In this document: positions 28,768-37,605 of the stretch, piece by piece
How the letters are laid out: each line of letters opens with the position of its first letter
How positions within the stretch are numbered: position 1 is the first letter of the stretch
Source: Listeria farberi
GTDB lineage: Bacteria > Bacillota > Bacilli > Lactobacillales > Listeriaceae
DNA length: 64,000 nt
Reading direction: 5' to 3'
NCBI RefSeq assembly: GCF_014229245.1
Contig: NZ_JAARZJ010000009.1
Location: 62,001-126,000 of the forward strand
The notes under the pieces: model-generated
What the model saw: only the letters and a program-made list of their open reading frames with translations
What the model was told of the DNA's origin: nothing
Databases searched by the model: none
Translations under genes and position numbers: made by a program

Positions 28768-29643
28768 TTATTTAGATGATTCTTTTGAAGAAGAGCCATC
28801 AAAATCTTTAAAAGCATCTTTCAAGTCTTTGTCTTCAACTTTTACATTAGCATCTTTGTATTCTTTCTTCAATGTTTTTTGCATGTTTTCTGTAGTAAGT
28901 TGAGATTCAAGGTAAGACTCTTTTACAGCTTTCTTATCTTTTTCAAAAGTTGTTTTTGTAGCTGGTTTTTCCATTTGAATAATGTGGTAGCCATATTGTG
29001 TTTTTACTGGAGCGCTAATGTCACCTTTGTTTTTAAGGGCATATGCTGCTTTTTCAAATGCTGGGTCCATTTTGCCAGGACCGAATGGAGCTAATTGACC
29101 ACCATTTTCTTTTGTTGCTGTGTCAGTGGAATATTCTTTAGCTAAATCTGAGAATTTTGCGCCATCTTTCAGTTTTTGTTCAACTTCTTTAGCTTTATTC
29201 TCGTCAGCTACTAAAATGTGGCTTACTGTGATATTTGGTTGCCAAGTTTTGTAATATTCTTTAAGTGCTTTATCGCTAGTATCGGTATTAGCTTCTGTAG
29301 CTTCTTGAACTAACAAGTTGTACTTAAGTTGGCTTTTGAATGTTTTCTCTGTTAACCCGCTTTGAGCTAAAACAGCAGAAAATTGATCGCCGTATTGAGA
29401 TTTGTACTCATTGAATTTTTTATCAACATCTTCATCAGTTACCTTGTATTTATCACCAAGGATCTTTTCAAAAGTAAGTTGTTGTACGAACTCAGAACCG
29501 TATTTATCTTTCATTGCGTCATAAAGTTCTTCTTGCGTCACGTCGCCAGAATCTGTCTTAACGACATTACCGCCGCCACCGCACGCTGCTAGACTGAACA
29601 ATGCCATTACCATGACAAGTCCAAGAATTAATTTCTTCTTCAT
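28768..29643 (-). CDS. prsA2: PrsA2-like peptidyl-prolyl isomerase lipoprotein
   Basis: 291 residues after the start at 29643 (AAGGAG upstream; the longer frame has no ribosome site). The lipobox LAAC follows a short signal peptide, so the mature protein is anchored outside the membrane. An N-terminal chaperone region is followed by a parvulin domain (about 135-230; VSHILVADENKAKEVEQKL, APFGPGKMDPAFEKAAY, QYGYHIIQME). PrsA2 folds secreted virulence and surface proteins in Listeria. The Ser/Lys-rich tail is slightly shorter than in the 293-residue L. monocytogenes protein I recall. Confidence 0.95.
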   Translation of the reverse strand: MKKKLILGLVMVMALFSLAACGGGGNVVKTDSGDVTQEELYDAMKDKYGSEFVQQLTFEKILGDKYKVTDEDVDKKFNEYKSQYGDQFSAVLAQSGLTEKTFKSQLKYNLLVQEATEANTDTSDKALKEYYKTWQPNITVSHILVADENKAKEVEQKLKDGAKFSDLAKEYSTDTATKENGGQLAPFGPGKMDPAFEKAAYALKNKGDISAPVKTQYGYHIIQMEKPATKTTFEKDKKAVKESYLESQLTTENMQKTLKKEYKDANVKVEDKDLKDAFKDFDGSSSKESSK

Positions 29644-29759
29644 TAAATAAAACACACTCCTTAGTTGTTGATGTAATTCCCGCTTAACACAATAACTATC
29701 ATAACACAAATTAAAGATAAAAAGAAAAGATGAAAGAAATTTAATGATATTCTTATGGT

Positions 29760-30299
29760 TTAGTCAGAAATTAAAATAGAAAATCCACGTTCTGCACTTT
29801 CGACAAAACAATTTTTGGGCATTTTCCATAATTTTTTAATATGAGTAAAATCAGAGAAACTCATTCCAAAATGGACGGATAGCAATACAAGAAACATACC
29901 TGAATGACCAATAGGAGTTAAAAGCATTAATAGGATTAAAAAGCTGGAAATAACAGCAAAAGGCAAAATTAATGAAAATATATAATGCCATTTTGGAATT
30001 ATCCGCTTAATATTTAATTTTATACAGGGAAGAATAAAGAAATGAATACGCCACTGAATTATAGTTCCCTCTCGGTATTTAAAACATCCAATGAGATGAA
30101 GTAATTTATGAATAGGGTAAATTAAAACAATACCAATAAGGCTAATTAGTTGATAATCATTAGTGAGTTCCCCTGGATAAATTAAATGTTGTGTCAAAAA
30201 ACATATGCATACGACAGCTAACCAGACGAGAATACCTTTTAGAAAAAGTCGATTGAATTCATCTCGTCGCTCTGTGTTGATTGATTTTAGGCAGCGCAT
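29760..30299 (-). CDS. DUF3267-like integral membrane protein
   Basis: 179 residues with four hydrophobic segments (about 22-40, 50-66, 107-130, 132-150). The pattern IHKLLHLIG in the second helix and a C-terminal SVHFGMSFSDFTHIKKLWKMPKNCFVESAE resemble the DUF3267 family, proposed as zincin-like membrane peptidases. Here the usual HExxH-type motif reads H-K-L-L-H, so the catalytic Glu is absent at that position and activity is doubtful. No ribosome site stands out except AGGAAAG before 30299. Confidence 0.65.
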   Translation of the reverse strand: MRCLKSINTERRDEFNRLFLKGILVWLAVVCICFLTQHLIYPGELTNDYQLISLIGIVLIYPIHKLLHLIGCFKYREGTIIQWRIHFFILPCIKLNIKRIIPKWHYIFSLILPFAVISSFLILLMLLTPIGHSGMFLVLLSVHFGMSFSDFTHIKKLWKMPKNCFVESAERGFSILISD

Positions 30300-30447
30300 T
30301 GTAAACTTTCCTCCAGTTAAAGCTAGAATAGTGTCTCATCAGAAGGCACCATAGTATTGTATGCTCAATTGCAACAGAATTCAACCTTTTTTAATAAAAA
30401 AATGGTCTGTTTTTGACATTTTTATGAAGCTGCATTCAAGTAAATAA

Positions 30448-30474
30448 AAAAACTGAGCATACGCCCAGTTTTCC
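30448..30474 (-). terminator. Terminator of the yhaH-like gene
   Basis: AAACTGAGC / GCCCAGTTT arms (one G-U pair) with a 4-nt loop, ending on the minus strand in T7. Confidence 0.8.
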
Positions 30475-30477
30475 GTT

Positions 30478-30840
30478 TTATTTATTATCTTTTTTCAATG
30501 TCTTTTCTAGGTCAGAAATTGTTTTTTGCATATCTTTAATTTCGTCCTTTAAGCGTTTCTTTTCAGGTTCCATTTCCTCATTCCACTTAGAAACAGATTC
30601 CATGATGTCAGAAGAAACGTCCTTAAGTAGTGTTGAGCCTTCTGTGCCAAGAACTTGAACTGATTGGATAAGTTCATTTGCATTATAGGCTAACTCTTTT
30701 AAAATAACACTTGCTTCCCCTGATTTAGCAACAATATCTTTTCGAAGTTCATTGCCGGATTTTGGAGCAAATAATACCGAGGCCGCCGCTCCAATTGCCC
30801 CACCAGCTAAAATACCAAAAATAAGTGATTTTTTATTCAT
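30478..30840 (-). CDS. yhaH: YtxH-domain protein (YhaH-like)
   Basis: 120 residues. One N-terminal membrane segment (about 5-24, glycine- and alanine-rich) is followed by LFAPKSGNELRKDI, the YtxH/gas-vesicle-like motif, and then a long amphipathic coiled coil. Synteny with hit and ecsA matches yhaH of Bacillus. It is expected to sit in the membrane with a cytoplasmic coil. Such proteins are often stress-induced, but no function is assigned. It follows hit on the minus strand with a 29-nt gap. Confidence 0.85.
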   Translation of the reverse strand: MNKKSLIFGILAGGAIGAAASVLFAPKSGNELRKDIVAKSGEASVILKELAYNANELIQSVQVLGTEGSTLLKDVSSDIMESVSKWNEEMEPEKKRLKDEIKDMQKTISDLEKTLKKDNK

Positions 30841-30869
30841 TTATACTCCACTCCATCCATAAAGTCATT

Positions 30870-31292
30870 TTAGTCTACTTTTGCTGCAATAAGTTCAGCA
30901 ATTTCTTGGTAACGTTCATGTGTATACCAGTCTGCGTTATCTTTCCATTTTAACCCAAAGTCGTCTGATTTGCTATACCTTGGTATTAAATGGACATGAC
31001 AATGAAAGACAGATTGATAAGCTAATTCTTCATTATTATTTAAAATATTTAATCCTTGTAGCGGTAAAGCTTCTTTTAGCGCTTTTGCAATTTTAGGCAC
31101 GCGGCGGAATAATTCAGCAGCGGTATCATCCGGTAAATCAAAAATATTCCTAGCATGTTTTTTAGGAATTACAAGTGTATGGCCTTCTGTGACTTGTCCT
31201 AAATCAAGGAATGCGTATACTTCTTCATCTTCATACACTTTGGCAGAAGGGATTTCACCGCGAACTATCTTGCAGAAAATGCAATCGTCCAT
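30870..31292 (-). CDS. hit: HIT-family nucleotide-binding protein (Hit)
   Basis: A 140-residue histidine-triad hydrolase of the Hint branch. The active site HCHVHLIPR (HxHxH) is complete, and DCIFCKIVRGEIP supplies the N-terminal Cys pair that often binds zinc. These enzymes split nucleoside phosphoramidates. It diverges from ecsA as in Bacillus, with the promoters in the 160-nt gap. Confidence 0.94.
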   Translation of the reverse strand: MDDCIFCKIVRGEIPSAKVYEDEEVYAFLDLGQVTEGHTLVIPKKHARNIFDLPDDTAAELFRRVPKIAKALKEALPLQGLNILNNNEELAYQSVFHCHVHLIPRYSKSDDFGLKWKDNADWYTHERYQEIAELIAAKVD

Positions 31293-31392
31293 TCAGTATG
31301 ACCACCTTTCACAACATATTAATTATGTACTACTTTAATTTAACATAAAAACGAGGCAAAAGCATGTATGAGATAGTAAACAATGGATTATT

Positions 31393-31423
31393 TTGACAGT
31401 TCAAGGGATGAATATGCTATTAT
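31393..31423 (+). promoter_or_regulatory. ecsA promoter
   Basis: TTGACA at 31393-31398 with TATTAT at 31418-31423 (19-nt spacing; GCTATT at 17 nt is an alternative), 29 nt before ecsA. Confidence 0.6.
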
Positions 31424-31452
31424 TAACTAAAGATATGTAAGGAGGTATTATA

Positions 31453-32205
31453 ATGGCTTTAGTAGAAGTAGAACACCTAACGGGCGGGTATACGAAGCGA
31501 CCAGTCCTAAAAGATATTTCATTTGCAATTGAAGAAAAGCAAATTGTTGGATTAATTGGTTTAAATGGAGCAGGAAAAAGTACTACCATTAAACATATAA
31601 CCGGCTTAATGCATCCGAAACAAGGAACAATTAAAATCAACGGTCACCAATTAGTGGAAGATACAGAAACATACAGAAAGCAATTTTCTTATATTCCAGA
31701 AACTCCAGTATTATATGAAGAATTAACATTAAAAGAACATTTAGAATTGACCGGAATGGCTTATGGTCTTTCACTAGAAGAATTGCAAGAAAGAATGCCC
31801 CCGCTTTTAAAAGAGTTTCGTTTAGAGAAAAAACTGAACTGGTTTCCAGCGCATTTTTCTAAAGGAATGAAGCAAAAAGTAATGATTATGTCGGCTTTTT
31901 TAATTGAGCCTAAATTATATATTATTGATGAACCTTTTGTTGGACTTGATCCGCTTGGAATTCAGTCGCTACTTAATTGGATGGATGAAATGCGAAGTGA
32001 AGGGGCAAGTATTTTAATGTCAACGCATATTTTGGCGACTGCTGAAAAATATTGCGATACGTTTATCATTATTCACCAAGGCGAGATTCGCGCAGAAGGA
32101 ACCTTAAAAGACTTACAAACGAACTTTAAAATGCCAGGAGCTTCACTTGATGAAATTTATATTCAGTTGACAAAGGAAGAGGAAGCTGATGAAAATGATA
32201 TTTGA
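31453..32205 (+). CDS. ecsA: ABC transporter ATP-binding protein EcsA
   Basis: A 250-residue ATPase: Walker A GLNGAGKST, signature HFSKGMKQKVMIMS (divergent SKGMK, typical of EcsA) and Walker B YIIDEPFVGLDPL. The start at 31453 follows AAGGAGG. EcsA and EcsB form an exporter needed for regulated intramembrane proteolysis by RasP and for protein secretion in Bacillus. It overlaps ecsB by 17 nt, suggesting coupled translation. Confidence 0.95.
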   Translation: MALVEVEHLTGGYTKRPVLKDISFAIEEKQIVGLIGLNGAGKSTTIKHITGLMHPKQGTIKINGHQLVEDTETYRKQFSYIPETPVLYEELTLKEHLELTGMAYGLSLEELQERMPPLLKEFRLEKKLNWFPAHFSKGMKQKVMIMSAFLIEPKLYIIDEPFVGLDPLGIQSLLNWMDEMRSEGASILMSTHILATAEKYCDTFIIIHQGEIRAEGTLKDLQTNFKMPGASLDEIYIQLTKEEEADENDI

Positions 32206-33412
32206 TAGCAAAGCGCTTTGGAAGGAACGTTTTAGCGCTTATACTACAGAAGTAATGCGCTATCTCCGTTATATGTTTAATGATCATTTGCTTTTTGTTC
32301 TTATTATTGGACTTGGTGCTGGTATTTTTTATTATGCCGGTTGGGTAAAATCGCTTGAGCCTAGTTTTCCGGTTATCCCACTTATGGTTATTTTACTTAC
32401 AGCTTCTATAGCAATTAGCCCAGTCGCGACGCTCTTACAAAAACCGGATGTAGTTTACTTAATTGTCCAAGAAAAAGCGATGGATGCTTATTTTTCTCAA
32501 GCTAAAATTGCGAGTTTCTTTATGCAACTTTATGTATTCGTAATTGTTCTTGGTATTTGTATGCCTATGTATGTAGAAGTAACAGGAATACCTTATAGTC
32601 AGTTCTTTACATTATTTATAGTACTTGCTTTACTTAAAGCTTGGAATATTTATTTTGGTTTTGAAAGTATGAAATTGGAAGACGCTGATACAACGTGGAT
32701 GTTTGTTCGCGTTATTGTAAATGCCATTTTAATTTATATTTCGTTAATTTCTGCACCGTATATTTCGATTCCGATTGTTCTATCTGTGATTTTAGCAAGT
32801 TACTACTGGATTAAGAAGAAAACTTCTAAAGTGACTCTTAGATGGGAATATTTAGTAGACAAAGAAGAAGCACGAATGAATCGGTTTTATCGTTTAGTTA
32901 ATTTATTTACAGATGTGCCCCACCTACGCGGCACAGTTCGTAGACGGAACTATCTAGATTTCCTTTATCGACCAATTCCTTATGCGAAAAGAAAAACTTT
33001 TGCTTATTTGTTTAGCCGCACCTTTGTAAGAACGAATGAATATATAGGACTTTACGCTCGACTTACTGTAATCGCTGTTATTCTACTTGTTTTTGTACAA
33101 GGTTTTTATTTGAATATTATTTTTTCATTGTTATTTTTATATTTAACAGGTTTTCAATTTATCCCGATGTTAAAACATTATGATGCACAAATTATGCTGC
33201 GTCTTTACCCGATTGATGATGCTTATCGTCATCGTAGTTTTATTCACTTTTTACGAATTTTGCTACTTGCACAAGCATTACTCTTTAGTATAATTGGAAT
33301 TTCTCAAAACGGCACAATTGGTGGGATGGTGATCTTAGGAATAAATTTAGCATTTGTAGTGATTTTTACTTTTCTTTATGCTCCAATCAGAATGAAAAAA
33401 ATGTACGAATAA
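32189..33412 (+). CDS. ecsB: ABC transporter permease EcsB
   Basis: A 407-residue membrane protein with about eight to ten hydrophobic segments in three clusters (35-80, 105-150, 170-205, then 290-400). KERFSAYTTEVMRYLRYMFNDHLLF at the N-terminus and the central DVPHLRGTVRRRNYLDFLY loop match EcsB. It starts inside ecsA. The third gene ecsC of Bacillus is absent here. Confidence 0.92.
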   Translation: MKMIFDSKALWKERFSAYTTEVMRYLRYMFNDHLLFVLIIGLGAGIFYYAGWVKSLEPSFPVIPLMVILLTASIAISPVATLLQKPDVVYLIVQEKAMDAYFSQAKIASFFMQLYVFVIVLGICMPMYVEVTGIPYSQFFTLFIVLALLKAWNIYFGFESMKLEDADTTWMFVRVIVNAILIYISLISAPYISIPIVLSVILASYYWIKKKTSKVTLRWEYLVDKEEARMNRFYRLVNLFTDVPHLRGTVRRRNYLDFLYRPIPYAKRKTFAYLFSRTFVRTNEYIGLYARLTVIAVILLVFVQGFYLNIIFSLLFLYLTGFQFIPMLKHYDAQIMLRLYPIDDAYRHRSFIHFLRILLLAQALLFSIIGISQNGTIGGMVILGINLAFVVIFTFLYAPIRMKKMYE

Positions 33413-33449
33413 AAAAAGCGATTTGGATTTTTGGTCCAAATCGCTTTTT
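33413..33449. terminator. Bidirectional terminator between ecsB and the HmoB-like gene
   Basis: Perfect 15-bp arms AAAAAGCGATTTGGA / TCCAAATCGCTTTTT around a 7-nt loop. Confidence 0.92.
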
Positions 33450-33450
33450 C

Positions 33451-33954
33451 CTATTTAGCATCATGCGAGAATTCTGGATAATGATAAATATCTTCATGTG
33501 AGAAACCAACTTGCGTATTATTTTTTTTCATAATACTTGTGATTTCTTTGTGCAAAGGAGTTTTTTTCCATTCTTGAAAGAAAACTTCGGAATCCCAAAA
33601 AGAAATAATTAAAAACTTATTTGTATTCATTGCTTTGGTAAGTTTTGTGCTCTGTAACCCAGGTGTTTCACTAAAATGTAAACTAGCATGTTGATACATT
33701 TGTAAGAAAATCGGAATCTCTTCATCGCGAAGTTGAATATATTCAAACACAACAATGCCAAAACCTTTTAAAGAACCACTACTTTGTAAAACTCGATACG
33801 CTTTACCTTCTTGGAAAAGTTTTTCTCCAGTTGACTCTTGATACAAAAGAGATTGCGAAAAGTTTTGCAGAAGTGTCACATTCTCGCCAATATAATTTTC
33901 CATTAGTTGACGAAGATAATGCTCTGTTCCAGTTGTGATAAATACTTTTTTCAT
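33451..33954 (-). CDS. HmoB/IsdG-like heme-degrading monooxygenase
   Basis: A 167-residue protein. The C-terminal half (about 65-155) is an antibiotic-biosynthesis-monooxygenase (ABM) dimeric ferredoxin-like domain with FLIISFWDSEVFFQEWKKTPLHKE, the block that carries the heme-site Trp and His in IsdG-type enzymes. The N-terminal extension is like HmoB (YhgC) of Bacillus. Predicted to open heme and release iron. It stands next to hemE-hemH, so heme breakdown and synthesis genes are adjacent. A sigma-B-like promoter lies upstream. Confidence 0.87.
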   Translation of the reverse strand: MKKVFITTGTEHYLRQLMENYIGENVTLLQNFSQSLLYQESTGEKLFQEGKAYRVLQSSGSLKGFGIVVFEYIQLRDEEIPIFLQMYQHASLHFSETPGLQSTKLTKAMNTNKFLIISFWDSEVFFQEWKKTPLHKEITSIMKKNNTQVGFSHEDIYHYPEFSHDAK

Positions 33955-34007
33955 GATAAGTCCTTCTTTCGGTTTTATTCAATTAAGATAAATGATTACA
34001 CCTGTGT

Positions 34008-34032
34008 TTTCCACGTTTTTCATAATTGAAAC
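34008..34032 (-). promoter_or_regulatory. Sigma-B-type promoter of the HmoB-like gene
   Basis: On the minus strand GTTTCA-13-TGGAAA, close to the GTTT.../GGGWAW sigma-B consensus, about 54 nt upstream of the start codon. The L. monocytogenes counterpart is, to my recollection, sigma-B dependent. Confidence 0.5.
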
Positions 34033-34150
34033 AGTAGATAGGCAATTTGTTTGGTTTTATACAAGATTTCTAGTATTCTTTTATCTGGAGAAGTTATTTA
34101 TTGTTCTGTTGCCTATTGTGTGTAAATGAACAAAGAAGGGAAGTGACTTG

Positions 34151-35203
34151 ATGACAAAAATAACGAACGATTTATTTTTAAAAGCAGCGCGAAAAGAACA
34201 AGTAGACCGAATTCCGGTTTGGTATATGAGACAAGCTGGGAGATCTCAACCAGAATATCGTAAATTAAAAGAAAAATACTCGCTATTTGAAATTACCCAT
34301 CAACCAGAAATATGTGCTTATGTCACTAAATTACCAGTAGATCAATACGATGTTGATGCAGCGATTTTATACAAAGATATTATGACACCACTTCCGGGGA
34401 TGGGAGTAGACGTTGAAATCAAATCTGGTATTGGTCCAGTCATACATAATCCAATTAGAACTTTCCAAGATGTTGAGAAACTGACGATTTTTAAACCGGA
34501 AATTGAAGTGCCTTATGTACTTGATACGATAAAACTACTAGCGGATGATATGTTAGATGTACCTTTAATTGGATTTGCTGGAGCACCTTTTACGCTTGCA
34601 AGTTATATGATAGAAGGTGGTCCATCAAAAAATTATCACCAAACAAAAAGTTTTATGTACCGTGAACCAGAAGTTTGGGCTATTTTAATGGAAAAACTTG
34701 GACGCATGACTGCGAATTATTTAATAGCGCAAATTAACGCCGGAGCTTCTGCTGTTCAATTATTTGATTCTTGGGTAGGGGCACTTAGCCGAGCGGATTA
34801 TGCCGAGTACATCCGACCTGTCATTGAAATGATTGTTAAAGAAGTGAAAGCTGTTCATCCAACAACACCAATTATTATGCAAGCGGTTGGAGCTAGCCAT
34901 CTTTTAACAGAGTGGGAAACAATGCCACTAGATGTAGTCGGTGTTGATTGGCGTGAAACCATCACAAGTGCTCGGAAAAAAGTTCCAACAAAAGCAATTC
35001 AAGGAAATCTTGACCCGTCCACACTTCTTGCACCAGAGAAATGTATAGCAGAAACGGAACGAATTTTACAAGAAGGTGTACTAGAAACAGGATACATTTT
35101 TAACTTAGGGCACGGTGTTTTTCCAGAGGTACCACCAGAAATGCTAAAAAAATTAACTAAGTACATCCACGAAAGAAGCGAAATTCTATTAAAAAAAGGA
35201 TGA
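34151..35203 (+). CDS. hemE: Uroporphyrinogen decarboxylase
   Basis: A 350-residue TIM-barrel enzyme making coproporphyrinogen III from uroporphyrinogen III. Signatures [11 protein letters not shown] (N-terminal Arg residues binding substrate) and [17 protein letters not shown] are intact, and the C-terminal [14 protein letters not shown] holds the conserved His. I use ATG 34151; the TTG just before it is closer to the AAGGGAAG ribosome site. Six nucleotides separate it from hemH, so the two form an operon. Confidence 0.96.
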   Translation: MTKITNDLFLKAARKEQVDRIPVWYMRQAGRSQPEYRKLKEKYSLFEITHQPEICAYVTKLPVDQYDVDAAILYKDIMTPLPGMGVDVEIKSGIGPVIHNPIRTFQDVEKLTIFKPEIEVPYVLDTIKLLADDMLDVPLIGFAGAPFTLASYMIEGGPSKNYHQTKSFMYREPEVWAILMEKLGRMTANYLIAQINAGASAVQLFDSWVGALSRADYAEYIRPVIEMIVKEVKAVHPTTPIIMQAVGASHLLTEWETMPLDVVGVDWRETITSARKKVPTKAIQGNLDPSTLLAPEKCIAETERILQEGVLETGYIFNLGHGVFPEVPPEMLKKLTKYIHERSEILLKKG

Positions 35204-35209
35204 TGAAAA

Positions 35210-36139
35210 ATGACTAAAAAAGTAGGTTTACTTGTAATGGCATACGGGACTCCGTATAAAGACGAAGATATTGAACGTTACTACACAGATATTCGTCACG
35301 GACATAAGCCAAGTGAAGAAATGATTGCAGATTTGCGCGGAAGATACCACGCTATCGGAGGTCTTTCACCGCTTGCGAAAATCACTGAAGCGCAAGCCTA
35401 TGGACTAGAAAAAGCATTAAACGACGCGCAAAATGAAGTAGAATTTAAAACGTACATCGGTTTAAAACACATCGAACCATTCATTGAAGACGCGGTAGAA
35501 GCTATGCACAAAGATGGTATAGAAGAAGCCATTTCCATCGTTTTAGCACCGCATTATTCTAGTTTTAGCGTCGAAGCATATAACAAAAGAGCAAAAGATG
35601 CAGCTGATAAATTGGGTAATATTCACATTAAAGCGGTTAATGATTGGTATAAACAACCAAAATTCATTCAAATGTGGGCTGATAGAATTAATGAGACAGC
35701 GAAACAAATTCCAACAGACGAATTAATAGACACTGTGTTAATTGTTTCCGCACACAGTTTACCAGAGAAAATTAAAAAACATAATGATCCTTACCCAGAC
35801 CAACTACAAGAAACAGCAGATTTAATTTTTGATAAAGTAGTGGTACCTCATTATGCGCTAGGTTGGCAAAGTGAAGGGAAAACCGGTGAACCTTGGCTTG
35901 GACCTGATGTACAAGATTTAACAAGAGAACTATACGGCCGGGAAAAATACAAACATTTTATTTATACACCAGTTGGTTTTGTCGCAGAACATTTAGAAGT
36001 ACTTTATGATAATGATTATGAATGTAAAGTAGTAACAGATGAAGTAGGTGCAGCTTACCACCGACCTCCAATGCCAAATGCTGACCCTGAATTTTTAGAA
36101 GTTTTAAGAACGGTCATTTGGGATGCATACACAAAATAA
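35210..36139 (+). CDS. hemH: Coproporphyrin III ferrochelatase
   Basis: 309 residues. In Gram-positives this enzyme (also CpfC) inserts Fe2+ into coproporphyrin III. The N-terminal [11 protein letters not shown] and the central [10 protein letters not shown], with the metal-site His, are present, and [16 protein letters not shown] carries the second conserved acidic cluster. There is no [2Fe-2S] extension. It follows hemE directly; the coproporphyrinogen oxidase gene that often comes next (hemY/cgoX) is not here. Confidence 0.96.
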   Translation: MTKKVGLLVMAYGTPYKDEDIERYYTDIRHGHKPSEEMIADLRGRYHAIGGLSPLAKITEAQAYGLEKALNDAQNEVEFKTYIGLKHIEPFIEDAVEAMHKDGIEEAISIVLAPHYSSFSVEAYNKRAKDAADKLGNIHIKAVNDWYKQPKFIQMWADRINETAKQIPTDELIDTVLIVSAHSLPEKIKKHNDPYPDQLQETADLIFDKVVVPHYALGWQSEGKTGEPWLGPDVQDLTRELYGREKYKHFIYTPVGFVAEHLEVLYDNDYECKVVTDEVGAAYHRPPMPNADPEFLEVLRTVIWDAYTK

Positions 36140-36145
36140 AAATAT

Positions 36146-36178
36146 GTGCTGGGATACTTGTTATTCCAGCACTTTTTT
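36146..36178 (+). terminator. hemEH terminator
   Basis: GTGCTGGGATA / TATTCCAGCAC arms (one G-U pair), 5-nt loop, T6 end. Confidence 0.85.
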
Positions 36179-36186
36179 ATAATAAA

Positions 36187-36200
36187 AGAAAACGGTTTCA
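36187..36200. promoter_or_regulatory. Possible CcpA cre site
   Basis: AGAAAACGGTTTCA matches the cre consensus TGNAANCGNNNNCA except at the first base. It lies 92 nt upstream of the small HTH gene, near the expected promoter. Confidence 0.35.
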
Positions 36201-36291
36201 ATATTTTTAGCTAAATACTATGAAGTTTTAATCAGATTCTCATCTTTGCCGGGCATAATGATAACTATAGAAAGACAGGAGGTTCACCCAA

Positions 36292-36636
36292 ATGAAAAAC
36301 AAGGCAGAAAAACAAAGAATTGCCACTAATTTGTCACTTTATATGAAAATAAATGGATATACTCATAGAACATTCGCGCTTGCTGTTGGGGTTTCCCAAA
36401 GTACTTTAAAAGCATTAATGATTGGGAGAATGAGAAGCGAAAATAAATTCCAAAAATACATAACACAAATTACAGAAAGTTTGGCATTAGAAGAAAAATT
36501 CTTTGAACAACCGAAAGAAACTATTACAGCCGCACCTATCACTTTTCAAGATACAAACAAAATGCATCTTGGAGACGAAAAATTCAATGCTATCAGCTTA
36601 ATGTTAAAAATTGGCGAAATTCATTACGAATCATAA
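36292..36636 (+). CDS. Small helix-turn-helix protein, uncharacterised
   Basis: 114 residues. Positions 5-60 resemble a Cro/XRE-like helix-turn-helix (NLSLYMKINGYTHRTFALA, then VSQSTLKALMIG as recognition helix). The rest is a short tail without recognised domain. GACAGGAGG gives a strong ribosome site. It is flanked by terminators and so is monocistronic. I do not recognise a named family; DNA binding is an inference from the pattern. Confidence 0.7.
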   Translation: MKNKAEKQRIATNLSLYMKINGYTHRTFALAVGVSQSTLKALMIGRMRSENKFQKYITQITESLALEEKFFEQPKETITAAPITFQDTNKMHLGDEKFNAISLMLKIGEIHYES

Positions 36637-36638
36637 AA

Positions 36639-36668
36639 GCTTGGGACTAATTGTCCCGAGTTTTTTTA
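36639..36668 (+). terminator. Terminator of the small HTH gene
   Basis: CTTGGGAC / GTCCCGAG arms (one G-U pair) with a 5-nt loop and T7. Confidence 0.85.
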
Positions 36669-36696
36669 TGTGTTACAAAATAGAAAGATTCGGGGC

Positions 36697-36725
36697 TTGA
36701 CGAACCTACTTAAGTCACGTAAAAT
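36697..36725 (+). promoter_or_regulatory. Promoter of the GNAT gene
   Basis: TTGACG-17-TAAAAT, 31 nt upstream of the ATG at 36757. Confidence 0.65.
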
Positions 36726-36756
36726 GAAGACAATTTTCCAAATAGGAGTGTGGCAC

Positions 36757-37542
36757 ATGATTAGAAAACTAACAGTATCTGATAATGAAGAAGTAATGAC
36801 ACTTTTAAAACCCGAAGCAACCCTAAATTTATTTATTATTGGGGACATCGAAAATTTTGGTTATGAAAGTGATGTGCAAGACCTTTGGGGAGAATTCGAT
36901 TCAGCGGGTAAATTACACGCATTGTTACTTCGATTCGATACGTTTTTCTTACCTTATTCAAAAAACGCTAATTTCGATGCAAAAGCTTTTTCGGAAATTA
37001 TTGCTAAACATGATAATTATGAGGTTAGCGGCATTTCTCGTGTCACAAAGGAACTAGAACCATTTTTACCAGAACTTGCCAAAAAAAGACAAGATACTTA
37101 TTTTTGTGAGTGCGAACATGTAAACCGTATTCCAGTAAATCAAGAGGTTATCGTCAGAACGGCAGTAGAAGAAGACGTGGCACCAATTATTAATATGCGC
37201 AAACATATTAAAGAATTTGGTTCGCGCGGTGAAAACGAAGAATTAATTATTCGCCAAATTGAAAAAGGCGTGAAACGAATTTATTATATTGAACAAGACC
37301 AAAAAATCGTTGCTGTAGCTGAAACTTCTGCAGAAAATTCCTTCTCAGCAATGATTACAGGTGTGGCGACAACTGATGGATATAGACAACGCGGTTATGC
37401 AAGTACGCTTCTCAAAAAATTATGTTGTGATGTATTAGCAGAAGGAAAGAAACCATGTTTATTTTACGATAATCCAGTCGCTGGCGAGATATACCACCGC
37501 CTTGGTTTTGAACATACAGGAGATTTTGTTATGTACAAATAA
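36757..37542 (+). CDS. GNAT-family N-acetyltransferase
   Basis: 261 residues. The start at 36757 follows AGGAG, and the promoter just upstream rules out the longer frame. The C-terminal half (about 135-261) is a GNAT domain with GVATTDGYRQRGYASTLLKKL, the acetyl-CoA pyrophosphate loop (Q/RxxGxG/A). The N-terminal half is a related degenerate domain (LNLFIIGDIENFGY), a layout common in FR47-like two-domain acetyltransferases. Substrate unknown. Confidence 0.84.
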   Translation: MIRKLTVSDNEEVMTLLKPEATLNLFIIGDIENFGYESDVQDLWGEFDSAGKLHALLLRFDTFFLPYSKNANFDAKAFSEIIAKHDNYEVSGISRVTKELEPFLPELAKKRQDTYFCECEHVNRIPVNQEVIVRTAVEEDVAPIINMRKHIKEFGSRGENEELIIRQIEKGVKRIYYIEQDQKIVAVAETSAENSFSAMITGVATTDGYRQRGYASTLLKKLCCDVLAEGKKPCLFYDNPVAGEIYHRLGFEHTGDFVMYK

Positions 37543-37605
37543 CCTTTACTTTGCATCCGTAAGATTGGTATGATGGATATATTATGTTAGTAAAGGATGA
37601 ATAAT

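Noticed and set aside
29644-29760. PrfA box upstream of prsA2
   Set aside because: TTAACACAATAACTA has only one good half-site compared with TTAACAnnTGTTAA, so I do not call it.
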